Assembly (NCBI GenBank): GCA_001770775.1
Contig: MESA01000034.1
Span: 227,437-291,436 of the forward strand
DNA length: 64,000 bases
Direction of reading: 5' to 3'
Origin: Burkholderiales bacterium RIFCSPHIGHO2_12_FULL_63_20
GTDB lineage: Bacteria; Pseudomonadota; Gammaproteobacteria; Burkholderiales; Burkholderiaceae_C
Below are positions 8,950-18,908 of the stretch, in pieces. The first letter of the stretch is position 1, and every line of letters starts with the position of its first letter. The position numbers and the translations under genes were made by a program. The notes under the pieces are model-generated. The model was not told the origin of the DNA, did no database searches, and saw only the letters and a program-made list of their open reading frames with translations.

Positions 8950-11429
8950 GGCGGGGACTTCTTCTGATGTGCCAATTGGGTCAGCTCGGAGGTGATCTGA
9001 CGGATGTCAATGGGTTTGGTCCAGTACCCGGTGAAGCCCGCAGCCTTCGCGCGGGCAATGTCCTCGGGCATGGCATCGGCCGAGCACATGTAGGCGGGTA
9101 CCTCTGCCAGGCCCGGCAAGTCCCGCAGGGTCTTCAACAAGGCCAGCCCGTCCATGTCCGGCAGGTGTGCATCGAGCACCAGCACCTCCGGGGCACGCTG
9201 AGTTGCCACGTCGATGGCGGCCAGCCCGTCCTCGGCCACGGTCAGCGCAAGTTGGTCGTAGGGGCGCAAGGCCTCTTCGAACAGCATGGCATTGATCCGG
9301 TTGTCCTCGACATACAGGACCTGCAGGGGTGTTTGTTCTTGCACGTCTGAAGTGGGCTGCATGGGCTGTTGTGGTGACCTGTGTGCGGCCAGGCGCTCAT
9401 CGGAGTCAAAAGCCGGTTGGGACGCCAGCGCAGGTACGCCGCGGTTCAAGGTGATGGTCACGCGGGTGCCCACACCCGGGCTGCTGTAAATCTGCAGTTG
9501 GCCACCCATGGCCTCGACCAACGACCGAGTGATGATAAGGCCAAGCCCTGATCCCTCGATGTTGGACATTTCTTTGCCCAGTCTTTCAAAGGGTTGAAAC
9601 AGACGCATGAGTTGCGCGTCGCTCATGCCCGGCCCAGTGTCTTCAATGTGCAGTGCCAACTGCCCTGAGGTGGGTGTTTCGACTGTGAAACGCACCAGGC
9701 CGCCCGGGGCGTTGTACTTGATGGCGTTAGAGCCCAGGTTCATCACGACCTGGCTGAGGCGCTGGCGGTCGGCGCGCACGATGCAAACCGGCGCAACTTC
9801 GGACAGCAGGGTGACGCTGTGGCGTTGGGCCAAAGGTCCCAGCATGCAGATGCCTCGCTGGACGACGTCCGACAGATTCAGTTCTTCACTCAGGCACTGG
9901 AGGTATCCCGCCTCGATTTTCTGGAGGTCCAGCACATCGTTCACCAAGGCGGTCAGGTGCTCACTGGCGTCGAGAATGTGGCGAACATATCCCAGATGCC
10001 CCTCACTGCGGCCCGACTGCGGCAGTTGGTGCTGTAGCAACTGTGCGAATCCGCTGATGGCATTGAGTGGGGTGCGGATCTCGTGACTCATGCGCGAGAC
10101 GAAGGCACTCTTGGCAGCGCTGGCGGCTTCGGCAGCTTGCTTGCCGCGCAGCGTTTGCTCGGCCGCCTTGAGGGGCGTGATGTCGCGCGCCACAAACAGA
10201 GTCTGTTTCTTGCCCATGGGCACCAGACGAGCTTCGAAATGGCGCACGACACCGTCGTTCGTCTGTAACTCGTATTCCAGACGCTGCGGCTGTCCGGTGT
10301 GACGCACCCGCTCCATGGCCGCCTGCTGTAGCGCTGCCACCTCAGCGGGCAGTTCATGGCCAAGGGTGTGGGTGCGCAGCTCTTCGATCGGGCGAATCAG
10401 GAGGGGGTGAGCGTCATGCCCGTCCACATAGGTGTTGGATTCATCGAGCACAAACCAGATGTCGGGCAGGGCGTGCAGGACCGCGCTCAGGCGGGCCTCG
10501 CTCTCACGCAGCTCGGCCTGTTGGCTGAGGAGTTGCTGCTGGGCGCGTCGCATCTCCATCTCGGTTTGAACCTGCCGGGTGACATCGCGGTTGGAGCCAC
10601 GGTAGCCCATGAAAGTGCCCTGACGGTCGAAGACGGGCAAACCGCTGAGACTGATGATCACGCGGCCCCTTGGGGTGATGCGTTGGCCGAGCACGTTGCT
10701 GAAGGGCTCTTTGCGGGCGCGGGCTTCCCTGAATTGCGCCCATTGCTCGGCGTACTCCTCCCCCGGCAGGGGTTCGTAGAAATCCACACCCTTACAGCCA
10801 ATTTCAAATTCCGGGTCCAGGCCCAGGTGCTGCACCATGCTGCTGGACACCCACACGAGACGGCTCTCTCGGTCGGTCTCCCACAGCCAGTCATGGCCGG
10901 CGAGGCTGGCCGTGCGCACCCGGGCATCCATGCGGCGGGCACGTTGTCGATTCAATTCGGCCGCCAACAACGCACTCGTCGCGCAGGCCACGTCCACCAG
11001 GCCAGCCATGTGCTCGGCACACCATTGGCGCGCCTCGGTGTCCATCACGCACAGGGCTCCCAGCGTGTGTCCCTCGACGACGAGGGGGTGTCCGGCATAG
11101 GCCGCTGGCCAGGCACCGGCGGGCAGGTGAGGGGGCGGTGTCAGTTCCCGGGTGTCGTGCGCCTGCCAGGGGCCATCGTGCTGAAGGGCTTGCGTGCTCA
11201 GTGCATGCTCACGGCTCTGCCGTCGGGGTAGAGGCCCCACGCCAGCCAACAGCTGAACACAGTGTGCATCGATCAGGTGGATGGCGGCGAGGGGGCTCGC
11301 CGTTTGCGCGGCAGCCAGTCGAGCCAAGGCTGCGAATGCGGGTGGCGCGTCTGATGCTTCCAGTAGGCGGGTGGCCTGCAGGAGCGCCACACGTGTGTGT
11401 TCGGGGGTGATGGGGCCGGACCAGCTCAT
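8946..11429 (-). CDS. Hybrid sensor histidine kinase with GAF, two PAS and receiver domains
   Basis: This 827-residue soluble kinase has no membrane segment. Domains in order: a GAF-like region (about 20-160), PAS (about 175-290), PAS (about 310-425), a dimerisation domain with SHEIRTPLNA (phospho-acceptor His449), an ATPase domain with NLGSNAIKYN (564-573), DTGPGMS (597-603) and GSGLGL (626-631), then a receiver domain from about 702 with Asp753 (VLDAHLPDMDG) and Lys805 (TKP). It therefore autophosphorylates and relays within the chain; no DNA-binding output or phosphotransfer domain is present. It lies 58 bp after a cyclase-FHA gene and overlaps hemH by four bases. The cytoplasmic GAF/PAS sensors suggest an internal signal, but no ligand can be named. 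Confidence 0.93.
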   Translation of the reverse strand: MSWSGPITPEHTRVALLQATRLLEASDAPPAFAALARLAAAQTASPLAAIHLIDAHCVQLLAGVGPLPRRQSREHALSTQALQHDGPWQAHDTRELTPPPHLPAGAWPAAYAGHPLVVEGHTLGALCVMDTEARQWCAEHMAGLVDVACATSALLAAELNRQRARRMDARVRTASLAGHDWLWETDRESRLVWVSSSMVQHLGLDPEFEIGCKGVDFYEPLPGEEYAEQWAQFREARARKEPFSNVLGQRITPRGRVIISLSGLPVFDRQGTFMGYRGSNRDVTRQVQTEMEMRRAQQQLLSQQAELRESEARLSAVLHALPDIWFVLDESNTYVDGHDAHPLLIRPIEELRTHTLGHELPAEVAALQQAAMERVRHTGQPQRLEYELQTNDGVVRHFEARLVPMGKKQTLFVARDITPLKAAEQTLRGKQAAEAASAAKSAFVSRMSHEIRTPLNAISGFAQLLQHQLPQSGRSEGHLGYVRHILDASEHLTALVNDVLDLQKIEAGYLQCLSEELNLSDVVQRGICMLGPLAQRHSVTLLSEVAPVCIVRADRQRLSQVVMNLGSNAIKYNAPGGLVRFTVETPTSGQLALHIEDTGPGMSDAQLMRLFQPFERLGKEMSNIEGSGLGLIITRSLVEAMGGQLQIYSSPGVGTRVTITLNRGVPALASQPAFDSDERLAAHRSPQQPMQPTSDVQEQTPLQVLYVEDNRINAMLFEEALRPYDQLALTVAEDGLAAIDVATQRAPEVLVLDAHLPDMDGLALLKTLRDLPGLAEVPAYMCSADAMPEDIARAKAAGFTGYWTKPIDIRQITSELTQLAHQKKSPP

Positions 11430-11487
11430 GCCAGAGGACTCAGGGTCAGGCCAAGGCGTGAGAGCGAGTCGGGTACGTGATGCACGG

Positions 11488-12423
11488 TCAGTACTGCGGC
11501 AGGGTGTCGGAGAAGCTCAGCACGTCAAAGCGGATCTGTGTGCTGCTCGGGTCATTTGGTGGCGCGCCCAGCGCAATCACTCCACTACCGTGCAGTGTGC
11601 AGGTGCCACGCCGCAAGGTCATCACCTGGTCGTCGTGGTCGAACTTCACGTGGGTGCCGTTGTAGCTGAGGTCGCTGAGGTAGAGCTGACCGCTGTGCGA
11701 CTCGATGCGCGCATGCGAGCGCGACACGCGGGCGTCACTCACACAGAATTGCGCCTGGGGACTACGACCCAGGATCACCGGCATGCTGGCCGTGGAGAAC
11801 ACTCGCTCCGCTCCCATCCAGACCAGGCGAATGCCGTCTGGCATGTCAGAGGGCAGGGTGTCGAACACCACGGTGGACATGGTGTCACCAAAGCGGCTGC
11901 GCTCCATGCGCACCACCGACACCGGTTCCTTGCGTCCACGCAGGTAGAGCTTGTCGATGCTGCGAAAGCGCTCAAGGTGGTCGGATGGCAGTTGGCGCAG
12001 CAGTTCGGCTGTGGTGAGGGTTTCGCTTTCACCGGCCAGATCGAGCAGACGAGCCGCCACATTGACCGCATCACCGAAACAATCGCCATCGACCGCGATG
12101 GTTTCACCCCAGGCAATGGCGACCTTCAGCTTCACCGCGCCTTCTTTCGAGACGCGTTCTCCTTCGCCTGGAACGATGCGCTCCAGGGACTCGTGCAGTG
12201 AGGTCGAGGCATCCACCGCACGTTCTGCGTTGTCGAACACGGCCATGAGGCCATCACCCAGGGTCTTGACCACACGTCCGCCCGCTCCCTCAATGATCTG
12301 CCCCAGCAGCGCAAGGCTGTGGGTCACGAGGCGAGCGGCTTCCTTGTTACCCAACTTGAGGTAGAGCGCCGTGCTGCTGCGCAGATCGGCAAACAGAATG
12401 GCACTTTCCGTCGTGTTACCCAT
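11488..12423 (-). CDS. Class III adenylate cyclase domain fused to an FHA domain
   Basis: The 311-residue protein has an N-terminal class III nucleotide cyclase homology domain (about 5-175) and a C-terminal FHA phosphothreonine-binding domain (about 205-305). Metal-binding Asp13 (FADLRSST) and Asp57 (KTLGDGLMAVF) are present, as are transition-state Asn121 and Arg125 (GDAVNVAARL). Lys53 and Asp118 sit where adenine-specifying residues are expected, so ATP rather than GTP is the likely substrate and the catalytic set looks complete. The FHA part has GRS (219-221), SRSH (234-237) and NGTHV (255-259). It precedes a hybrid kinase on the same strand. Ser/Thr phosphorylation may therefore recruit or control the cyclase; partners are not visible, although a PP2C phosphatase lies at 31130. 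Confidence 0.9.
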   Translation of the reverse strand: MGNTTESAILFADLRSSTALYLKLGNKEAARLVTHSLALLGQIIEGAGGRVVKTLGDGLMAVFDNAERAVDASTSLHESLERIVPGEGERVSKEGAVKLKVAIAWGETIAVDGDCFGDAVNVAARLLDLAGESETLTTAELLRQLPSDHLERFRSIDKLYLRGRKEPVSVVRMERSRFGDTMSTVVFDTLPSDMPDGIRLVWMGAERVFSTASMPVILGRSPQAQFCVSDARVSRSHARIESHSGQLYLSDLSYNGTHVKFDHDDQVMTLRRGTCTLHGSGVIALGAPPNDPSSTQIRFDVLSFSDTLPQY

Positions 12424-12504
12424 GAGGTGTGGTCTCGGTCAAGCGGCTTGGTGTCGGGTGTGAAGAAAGCACGGTATCAAATGCGAATTTAGCAGCTCTG
12501 CATG

Positions 12505-12530
12505 AAAAAACCCGGCGCAAGGCCGGGTTT
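12505..12530 (-). terminator. Intrinsic terminator after rpoD
   Basis: On the minus strand the arm AAACCCGGC (12530-12522), a 5-base loop and the complementary arm (12516-12508) are followed by a run of T opposite the A tract at 12505-12510. It lies 35 bp beyond the rpoD stop. Confidence 0.9.
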
Positions 12531-12564
12531 GTGGTGCGCTGGGCACAAGGGCTTCTGCCCAGAA

Positions 12565-14817
12565 TCACAGATTGTCGAGATACGTTCGCAATTTATCCGA
12601 CCGGCTGGGGTGCTTGAGCTTGCGGATGGCCTTGGCTTCGATCTGGCGGATGCGTTCGCGGGTGACGTCGAACTGCTTGCCGACTTCTTCCAACGTGTGG
12701 TCGGTCGACATTTCGATGCCGAAACGCATGCGCAGCACCTTGGCTTCGCGCGGCGTCAGGCTGTCGAGGATGTCCTTGACGACATCGCGCAGACCGGCCT
12801 GCATCGCAGCCTCGATCGGGGCGGTGTTGTTGGTGTCCTCGATGAAATCGCCCAGGTGGCTGTCGTCATCGTCACCGATCGGCGTTTCCATGGAGATCGG
12901 CTCTTTGGCGATCTTCATGATCTTGCGGACCTTGTCTTCCGGCATTTCCATCTTCTCGGCCAGCGTCGGAGCATCGGGTTCGAAGCCGAATTCCTGCAGG
13001 TGCTGACGCGAGATGCGGTTCATCTTGTTGATCGTTTCGATCATGTGAACCGGGATGCGGATGGTGCGGGCCTGGTCAGCGATCGAACGCGTGATGGCCT
13101 GACGGATCCACCAGGTGGCGTAGGTGGAGAACTTGTAGCCGCGACGGTATTCGAACTTGTCCACCGCCTTCATCAGGCCGATGTTGCCTTCCTGGATCAG
13201 ATCCAGGAACTGCAGGCCACGGTTGGTGTACTTCTTCGCGATCGAGATCACCAGACGCAGGTTGGCCTCGATCATTTCCTTCTTGGCATCGCGCGAGGCC
13301 TTTTCGCCCTCGTTCATGCGTTTGTTGATCAGTTTCAGATCTTCAATGGGCACGACGGCCTTGGCCTGCAGGTCGATCAGCTTTTGCTGCAACTCTTGAA
13401 TGGCAGGCAGGCTGCGACCCATGACGGCGCTGTAAGGCTTGTTGGCCTGCGATTCCTTGACCGCCCATTCCCGGTTCAGGATGTTGGGCGGGAAGGTCTT
13501 GATGAACTGCTCTTGCGACATGCCGCACTTGTCGACCACGATCTTGCGCAGTTCGCGCTCGGAGCGGCGCACGTCGTCCACCTGGCCGCGCAGCAAGCCG
13601 CACAGGCGCTCGATGATCTTGACGGTGAATCGGATGGTCATCAGTTCGTGGCTGATGGCTTCCTGGGCCTTGTTGTATGAGGCCGACTTGTAGCCGTCTT
13701 TCTCGAAGGCCTTGGCCATCTTTTCGAAGTTCGTGCGCAGGGCGTCGAACTTGACCAGAGCCTGGTTCTTCATTTCTTCCAGCTTCTTGGTCAGCGCCTT
13801 GGAGCCGCCATTGCCGTCGTCATCGTCTTCTTCATCGAATTCGTCGAAGTCTTCCTCGGCCACGTAGTCGTCGGCCTCGTCGGCGGCCACGAAACCATCG
13901 ACCACTTCGGTGATGGGTGACTCACCCGCTCGGATCTTGTCGGCCAGCGACAAGATTTCTGCGATGGTGGTGGGCGAAGCGGAGATGGCCAGCATCATGG
14001 CTTGCAGGCCACCTTCGATGCGCTTGGCGATTTCGATTTCGCCTTCGCGCGTCAGCAGCTCGACCGTACCCATTTCGCGCATGTACATGCGGACGGGGTC
14101 GGTCGTGCGGCCGAATTCGGAGTCCACCGTGGACAGAGCGGCTTCGGCGGCCTCTTCGGCTTCCTCTTCGGTGGCCGTGGACTGCGCGCTGTTGGAGATC
14201 AGCAGCGTGGCCGCGTCAGGGGCCTGCTCGTACACCGCCACGCCCATGTCGTTCAACATGGAAATGATGGCTTCGAGGATTTCGGCCTCGACCAGCTTTT
14301 CGGGCAAGTGGTCGTTGATTTCCTGGTGGGTCAAGAAGCCACGGGTCTTGCCCAGCTTGATCAGGGTCTTGAGGTCCTGACGGCGCTTGTTGACTTCTTC
14401 TTCGGTCAGCGTGGTGTCGTCAATGCCGAACTCGCGCATCAGCGCGCGCTCCTTGGCGCGCGAGACCTTCATGCGCAGAGGCTTGGCCTTGGGCTTGTCC
14501 TCACTCGCCGGGACTTCGGCAGCCGCTTCGGCTTCGGTGGCGTCGAGTTCGACTTCGAGTTCGGTTTCGATGTCGCCGACATCATCCTCGTCAAAAGAGG
14601 TGGCCTTTTTGGCAGTTTTCTTGGCTGCAGGCGCATCTGCACCTGCCGCAGCCTTGGGCTTGCGACCACGCTTCTTGGGTTCAGCGGCGGCGGATTCAGC
14701 AGCGGCGGCGTCCACGGTCTTGGCGACACGCGCGACTTTGGAGACTTTTTTCTCTGGCACGTCGGTGTCTGGGGTGGCTGTCGTCACGGCGGATTTCGCG
14801 GCTTTTTTCGCGGTCAT
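12565..14817 (-). CDS. rpoD: RNA polymerase primary sigma factor RpoD (sigma-70)
   Basis: The housekeeping sigma factor directs RNA polymerase to -10/-35 promoters. The start is ATG 14817, preceded by GAGGAA; the open frame to 14937 is only an extension. The 750-residue protein is longer than E. coli RpoD (613) because of an Ala/Lys/Glu-rich N-terminal extension (about 1-120) and an acidic tract ([10 protein letters not shown]) in the non-conserved region. Region 2.4 ([20 protein letters not shown], about 564-583) and region 4.2 ([19 protein letters not shown], about 720-738) are intact. It follows dnaG, as in the classical macromolecular synthesis operon but without rpsU adjacent here. It has its own promoter (14860-14888) and terminator. 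Confidence 0.97.
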   Translation of the reverse strand: MTAKKAAKSAVTTATPDTDVPEKKVSKVARVAKTVDAAAAESAAAEPKKRGRKPKAAAGADAPAAKKTAKKATSFDEDDVGDIETELEVELDATEAEAAAEVPASEDKPKAKPLRMKVSRAKERALMREFGIDDTTLTEEEVNKRRQDLKTLIKLGKTRGFLTHQEINDHLPEKLVEAEILEAIISMLNDMGVAVYEQAPDAATLLISNSAQSTATEEEAEEAAEAALSTVDSEFGRTTDPVRMYMREMGTVELLTREGEIEIAKRIEGGLQAMMLAISASPTTIAEILSLADKIRAGESPITEVVDGFVAADEADDYVAEEDFDEFDEEDDDDGNGGSKALTKKLEEMKNQALVKFDALRTNFEKMAKAFEKDGYKSASYNKAQEAISHELMTIRFTVKIIERLCGLLRGQVDDVRRSERELRKIVVDKCGMSQEQFIKTFPPNILNREWAVKESQANKPYSAVMGRSLPAIQELQQKLIDLQAKAVVPIEDLKLINKRMNEGEKASRDAKKEMIEANLRLVISIAKKYTNRGLQFLDLIQEGNIGLMKAVDKFEYRRGYKFSTYATWWIRQAITRSIADQARTIRIPVHMIETINKMNRISRQHLQEFGFEPDAPTLAEKMEMPEDKVRKIMKIAKEPISMETPIGDDDDSHLGDFIEDTNNTAPIEAAMQAGLRDVVKDILDSLTPREAKVLRMRFGIEMSTDHTLEEVGKQFDVTRERIRQIEAKAIRKLKHPSRSDKLRTYLDNL

Positions 14818-14859
14818 GCGCTTCCTCGGGAGAGATTGCAGGGGCTTGTCCAACCCTCC

Positions 14860-14888
14860 ATTATCGCGCAAGCGATGGAGAGCGTCAA
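14860..14888 (-). promoter_or_regulatory. Sigma-70 promoter for rpoD
   Basis: On the minus strand -35 TTGACG (14888-14883), a 17-bp spacer and -10 GATAAT (14865-14860) match the consensus closely. The expected start is near 14853, leaving a leader of about 35 nt before the rpoD ATG. The spacer and -10 also contain an inverted repeat, ATCGC-GCAA-GCGAT on the plus strand (14863-14876). It sits 46 bp downstream of the dnaG stop, so rpoD can be expressed independently of dnaG. Confidence 0.75.
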
Positions 14889-14933
14889 AAATTGGGGCGA
14901 GAACGAGGGGCGTCAAGCGGCGTCCGGCGATCC

Positions 14934-17039
14934 TCACCCAGATATGGGGCGATGCTGGCTGATTTCAAGCTTCAGCGCCAGCGTCAGTCTGACCAGTTCC
15001 ATCTTGCGAGATTCGGCGATCTCCGAGAGCTCGCCGGACTGAGTCAGCAGGTCCAGCTCCTCTCTCAGGGCCACCAGTTCCAGGGGTTTGATCAGGTTGA
15101 TCAGGCTGGTCACCGTGTCCTGATCGTCCGGCAGTTCATGAAAATGGGCAATGCGGCGTGCCAGGGCCTTGAAATGCGAGGCCTCGGCGTTGTGCCCGGC
15201 GTCGCTCGGCTCGGCTGTCATCTGGCGCGTCAGTTCTTCGCGGGGCACGGGGCCGTGGTTCAGCACGGTGTGGTCCAGCCAGCGGAAAAACTCACCGTAG
15301 GGGGCGGCCTGGTCGCACAGCAGGTCCTGGGTGGCGCTGGGCAGTTGCTCCCAAAAATCACTGTGCGAGATCAGGGCCCACACGATGCGGTCGAGCGGTG
15401 TGGCGGCCTGGGGCACGGGCCGTTGCACCACGGGGCTGCCCCGGCTTTGCCAGCGCGAACTGCCGCCACTCTTCCAGGGCTTCCAGGGTTGGCCGTCGCG
15501 GCGCCGGGCGGGCTCGGGCGGGGTGTAGGCGGCCTGGCCCTGCTCGGCGTAGACATCGGCCCAGGCCTCGTTGCCGCCATCGGGCTCGAAGGTGGGAATG
15601 TGCCGATCGTCCATCGGGCCGGCCGGTGCGCCTTCGTCTTGTTCGAACGGCGGCGGGCCACCGTCGACGCTGCGTGAGCGTTCGGCACCGGTGCGGGCTG
15701 ACTGGCCAGTACTGCGGGAGCCAGGCAGTGGGTGCTCGGCGATGCGGCGGCGGACCTCTTCGGGCGCGGCGCGGGCCATTTGCGCCAGGTCGTCGGCGAT
15801 CAGACCCTTGAGTGCGCCATCAGGGAACTGCGCGATCAATGGGATGGTCTGCACCAGCAGGCGGGCGCGGCCCTCGGCGCTGTCGAGGTCGCAGTCGGCG
15901 CTGGCATGCTCCAGCACTTGGCGCGACAGAGGGACGGCCTTCTTGATGCAGGCCTCGAATGCTTCGGGCCCGAACTCGCGGATGTAGCTGTCAGGGTCAT
16001 GCTCGGCCGGCAGGAACAGGAAGCTGATACGGCGCGTGTCGGTGGCGTGGGGCAGTACCGCTTCCAGCGCACGCCCGGCCGCACGCCGTCCAGCCGCGTC
16101 ACCGTCGAAGCTGAACACCACCTGGTCGGTGAAGCGGAACAGCTTTTGCGCGTGCTCGGCGGTGCAGGCGGTGCCCAGGGTGGCCACGGCGTTGCCATAC
16201 CCCCACTGTGCCAGCGCCACCACGTCCATATAGCCTTCGGTGACGATGGCATAGCCCTTGTTGCGCAGGGCAGAACGGCCTTCGAACAGGCCATACAGCT
16301 CACGGCCCTTGACGAACACCGGGGTCTCGGGTGAGTTCAGGTACTTGGGCTCACCCTTGTCGAGCACACGTCCGCCAAAGCCGATGACCTGGCCTTGTGG
16401 GTTGCGGATCGGGAACATGATCCGATCACGGAAGCGGTCGTAGCGCTTGCCTTCGGTCTCACCGTCCTGCGGCTCGTGGCTGATGACCAGCCCGGATTCG
16501 ACCAGCAGCGGATCATCGTATTTCGGGAATGCGCTGGCCAGCCCGCGCCAACTGTCGGGTGCGTAGCCAAGGGTAAAGCGGGCAGCGATCTGCCCACTCA
16601 GGCCGCGGGCCTTCAGGTAGTCGATCGCGCGCTGGCTTTTCTTGAGCTGCTGCTTCCAGTGTTGGGCCGCAGTGGCCATCACATCGGTCAGCGAGGTCTG
16701 TTTTTCTTTGACCTGCTTCTGCCGCTCACGCTCTTGCGGGCTGATGTCCTCGTCGGGCACCTGCATGCCCTGCATCTGGGCCAGGTCCTTGACGGCGTCG
16801 ACAAAGCCCAGGCCGCTGAACTCCATCAGGAAGCCCAGCGCATTGCCATGCACCCCACAGCCGAAGCAGTGATAGGTCTGGCGCGAGGGGCTGACGATGA
16901 AGCTGGGGCTCTTTTCGCCGTGGAAGGGGCACAGGCCCTTGTAGTTGATGCCCGCCTTCTTCAAGGTGACGTAGCGGCCCACGATGTCGGCGACATCGGT
17001 GCGGGCGAGCAGGTCTTGAATGAAGGACTGAGGGATCAC
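14934..17039 (-). CDS. dnaG: DNA primase DnaG
   Basis: DnaG makes RNA primers for replication. Taking GTG 17039, so the protein begins with the usual [14 protein letters not shown], it has 701 residues. It shows the CHC2-type zinc finger (CPFHGEKSP ... CFGCG, about residues 38-66), the TOPRIM core ([17 protein letters not shown] and [13 protein letters not shown]), and a C-terminal helicase-binding region. It is longer than E. coli DnaG (581) because of a Pro/Gly/Asp-rich linker of about 110 residues before the C-terminal domain. The start codon lacks a strong Shine-Dalgarno sequence; a TTG at 17081 lies inside a hairpin arm and is unlikely. rpoD follows after 116 bp. Confidence 0.95.
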   Translation of the reverse strand: MIPQSFIQDLLARTDVADIVGRYVTLKKAGINYKGLCPFHGEKSPSFIVSPSRQTYHCFGCGVHGNALGFLMEFSGLGFVDAVKDLAQMQGMQVPDEDISPQERERQKQVKEKQTSLTDVMATAAQHWKQQLKKSQRAIDYLKARGLSGQIAARFTLGYAPDSWRGLASAFPKYDDPLLVESGLVISHEPQDGETEGKRYDRFRDRIMFPIRNPQGQVIGFGGRVLDKGEPKYLNSPETPVFVKGRELYGLFEGRSALRNKGYAIVTEGYMDVVALAQWGYGNAVATLGTACTAEHAQKLFRFTDQVVFSFDGDAAGRRAAGRALEAVLPHATDTRRISFLFLPAEHDPDSYIREFGPEAFEACIKKAVPLSRQVLEHASADCDLDSAEGRARLLVQTIPLIAQFPDGALKGLIADDLAQMARAAPEEVRRRIAEHPLPGSRSTGQSARTGAERSRSVDGGPPPFEQDEGAPAGPMDDRHIPTFEPDGGNEAWADVYAEQGQAAYTPPEPARRRDGQPWKPWKSGGSSRWQSRGSPVVQRPVPQAATPLDRIVWALISHSDFWEQLPSATQDLLCDQAAPYGEFFRWLDHTVLNHGPVPREELTRQMTAEPSDAGHNAEASHFKALARRIAHFHELPDDQDTVTSLINLIKPLELVALREELDLLTQSGELSEIAESRKMELVRLTLALKLEISQHRPISG

Positions 17040-17078
17040 GGTGGCGACAGGAGTGACGACGACCCGGGGGCCAGAACG

Positions 17079-17137
17079 CAACGGCCCCGGCGCGACAGGG
17101 CGGCGGGGCCGTTGTGGTCAGCCTGCGAACAGGCTGA
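17079..17137 (-). terminator. Two tandem hairpins after adk, probable terminator or attenuator
   Basis: After the adk stop the minus-strand RNA can form a UUCG-capped hairpin (8-bp stem at 17137-17130 and 17125-17118), then an 11-bp GC-rich stem (17114-17104 with 17089-17079) with a 14-base loop. The second hairpin is followed by only a few U residues, so termination may be partial and dnaG may receive read-through. Confidence 0.6.
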
Positions 17138-17145
17138 AGAGAAGC

Positions 17146-17853
<708 letters not shown>

Positions 17854-17876
17854 TTAACAGCCTTGAAGGATATCAC

Positions 17877-17905
17877 GCATGCCCCCTCGCTCAGGTGGGG
17901 CATGC
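17877..17905. repeat. GC-rich inverted repeat between kdsB and adk
   Basis: GCATGCCCC (17877-17885) and GGGGCATGC (17897-17905) form a perfect 9-bp stem with an 11-base loop, 28 bp after the kdsB stop. No U-tract follows on the minus strand, so it is an RNA stabiliser or a weak, factor-dependent terminator rather than a standard one. Confidence 0.55.
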
Positions 17906-17932
17906 GCGCGGTCTTGTACAAGACCTGGCCGT

Positions 17933-18688
17933 TCATGCACCAAAAAGGGCACGGACACGGGCCAGATCTTCTGGTGTGTCGACGCCAGCGCCAGGGGCGT
18001 GCGGGGTGACGTGCACCGCGATGCGTTCGCCGTGCCAAAGCACACGCAGTTGCTCCAGCGATTCCAGGCGCTCCAGGGGGCTCACCGGCAGCTGCGGGAA
18101 CCGGCGCAGAAACCCCGCACGGTAGCCGTAGATGCCGATGTGCCGCAGCGGGGTGTCGGCGCCTGCAGCCGGCTGGCCCGCGACAGGGGCATCACGCCAC
18201 CATGGGATCGGTGCACGCGAAAAGTACAGTGCCCGTCCTTGCGCATCGGTGACGACTTTGACCACATTCGGGTTGACGAAGTGAGCCGGGTCCTCGATGG
18301 GGTGGGCGGCCGTGCTGACCACGCAGTCCGGACGCTGCACCAGTTGCATGGCGCAGGCGTCGATCAGCGCAGGGTCAATGAGGGGTTCGTCGCCCTGGAC
18401 GTTCACTACGGCGTCGTCGCCGTCCAGACCGAGCAACTCGCACGCCTCGGCCAGACGGTCGCTGCCGGTGGGATGGTCGGCACGGGTCATGACGCACCGG
18501 ATGCCGTGGGCCTCACAGGCCGCGTGGATGCGGTCGTTGTCGGTGGCGACCACAACCTGGCTGGCCTGGCTTTGCGCGGCGCGCTGGGCCACACGAACCA
18601 CCATGGGAAGCCCGGCGATGTCGGCCAGCGGCTTGTCGGGCAGGCGGGTGGAGGCCAGGCGAGCGGGAATCAGGACGGTGAAGCCCAT
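17933..18688 (-). CDS. kdsB: 3-deoxy-manno-octulosonate cytidylyltransferase (CMP-KDO synthetase)
   Basis: KdsB activates KDO with CTP for transfer to lipid A. The 251-residue protein begins with the nucleotide-binding motif [18 protein letters not shown] (7-24) and has [13 protein letters not shown] near 93-105, the metal-binding region of KdsB. It starts two bases after the Trm112-like stop, with GGAGG ahead, so the two are cotranslated. Its position after lpxK forms an LPS-precursor cluster. Confidence 0.96.
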   Translation of the reverse strand: MGFTVLIPARLASTRLPDKPLADIAGLPMVVRVAQRAAQSQASQVVVATDNDRIHAACEAHGIRCVMTRADHPTGSDRLAEACELLGLDGDDAVVNVQGDEPLIDPALIDACAMQLVQRPDCVVSTAAHPIEDPAHFVNPNVVKVVTDAQGRALYFSRAPIPWWRDAPVAGQPAAGADTPLRHIGIYGYRAGFLRRFPQLPVSPLERLESLEQLRVLWHGERIAVHVTPHAPGAGVDTPEDLARVRALFGA

Positions 18689-18690
18689 CT

Positions 18691-18897
18691 TCAGGCCTCC
18701 GGCGTGGCGCTCGGCACGACTGGCATGTCCTGATCATCCAGGGGCAGGGCTTCGTTTTCGAGCATCACGGGGATGCCGTCATGGATGGGGAAGGCCAGGC
18801 GGTCGGCGCGGCAGATCAGGTAGTCGGTCTGCAGCGGGCGGTGCAGGGGGCCTTTGCAGATGGGGCAGACCAGCAAATCGATGAGGCGTGTGTCCAT
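18691..18897 (-). CDS. Trm112 family protein (YcaR-like)
   Basis: A 68-residue protein with [11 protein letters not shown] (Cys11, Cys14) and a C-terminal IHDGIPVML motif, typical of bacterial Trm112/YcaR proteins. Only one further cysteine (about residue 29) is visible, so the zinc site is incomplete, as is common in bacterial members. Trm112 activates methyltransferases in eukaryotes; the bacterial role is not settled. Conserved placement between lpxK and kdsB is well known in proteobacteria. Gaps of 11 and 2 bp to its neighbours imply one transcript. Confidence 0.9.
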   Translation of the reverse strand: MDTRLIDLLVCPICKGPLHRPLQTDYLICRADRLAFPIHDGIPVMLENEALPLDDQDMPVVPSATPEA

Positions 18898-18908
18898 GAC
18901 AGGGGCAG

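Noticed and set aside
17877-17905. Standard intrinsic terminator between kdsB and adk
   Set aside because: The 9-bp stem has no U-tract on the minus strand, so it is listed only as an inverted repeat.
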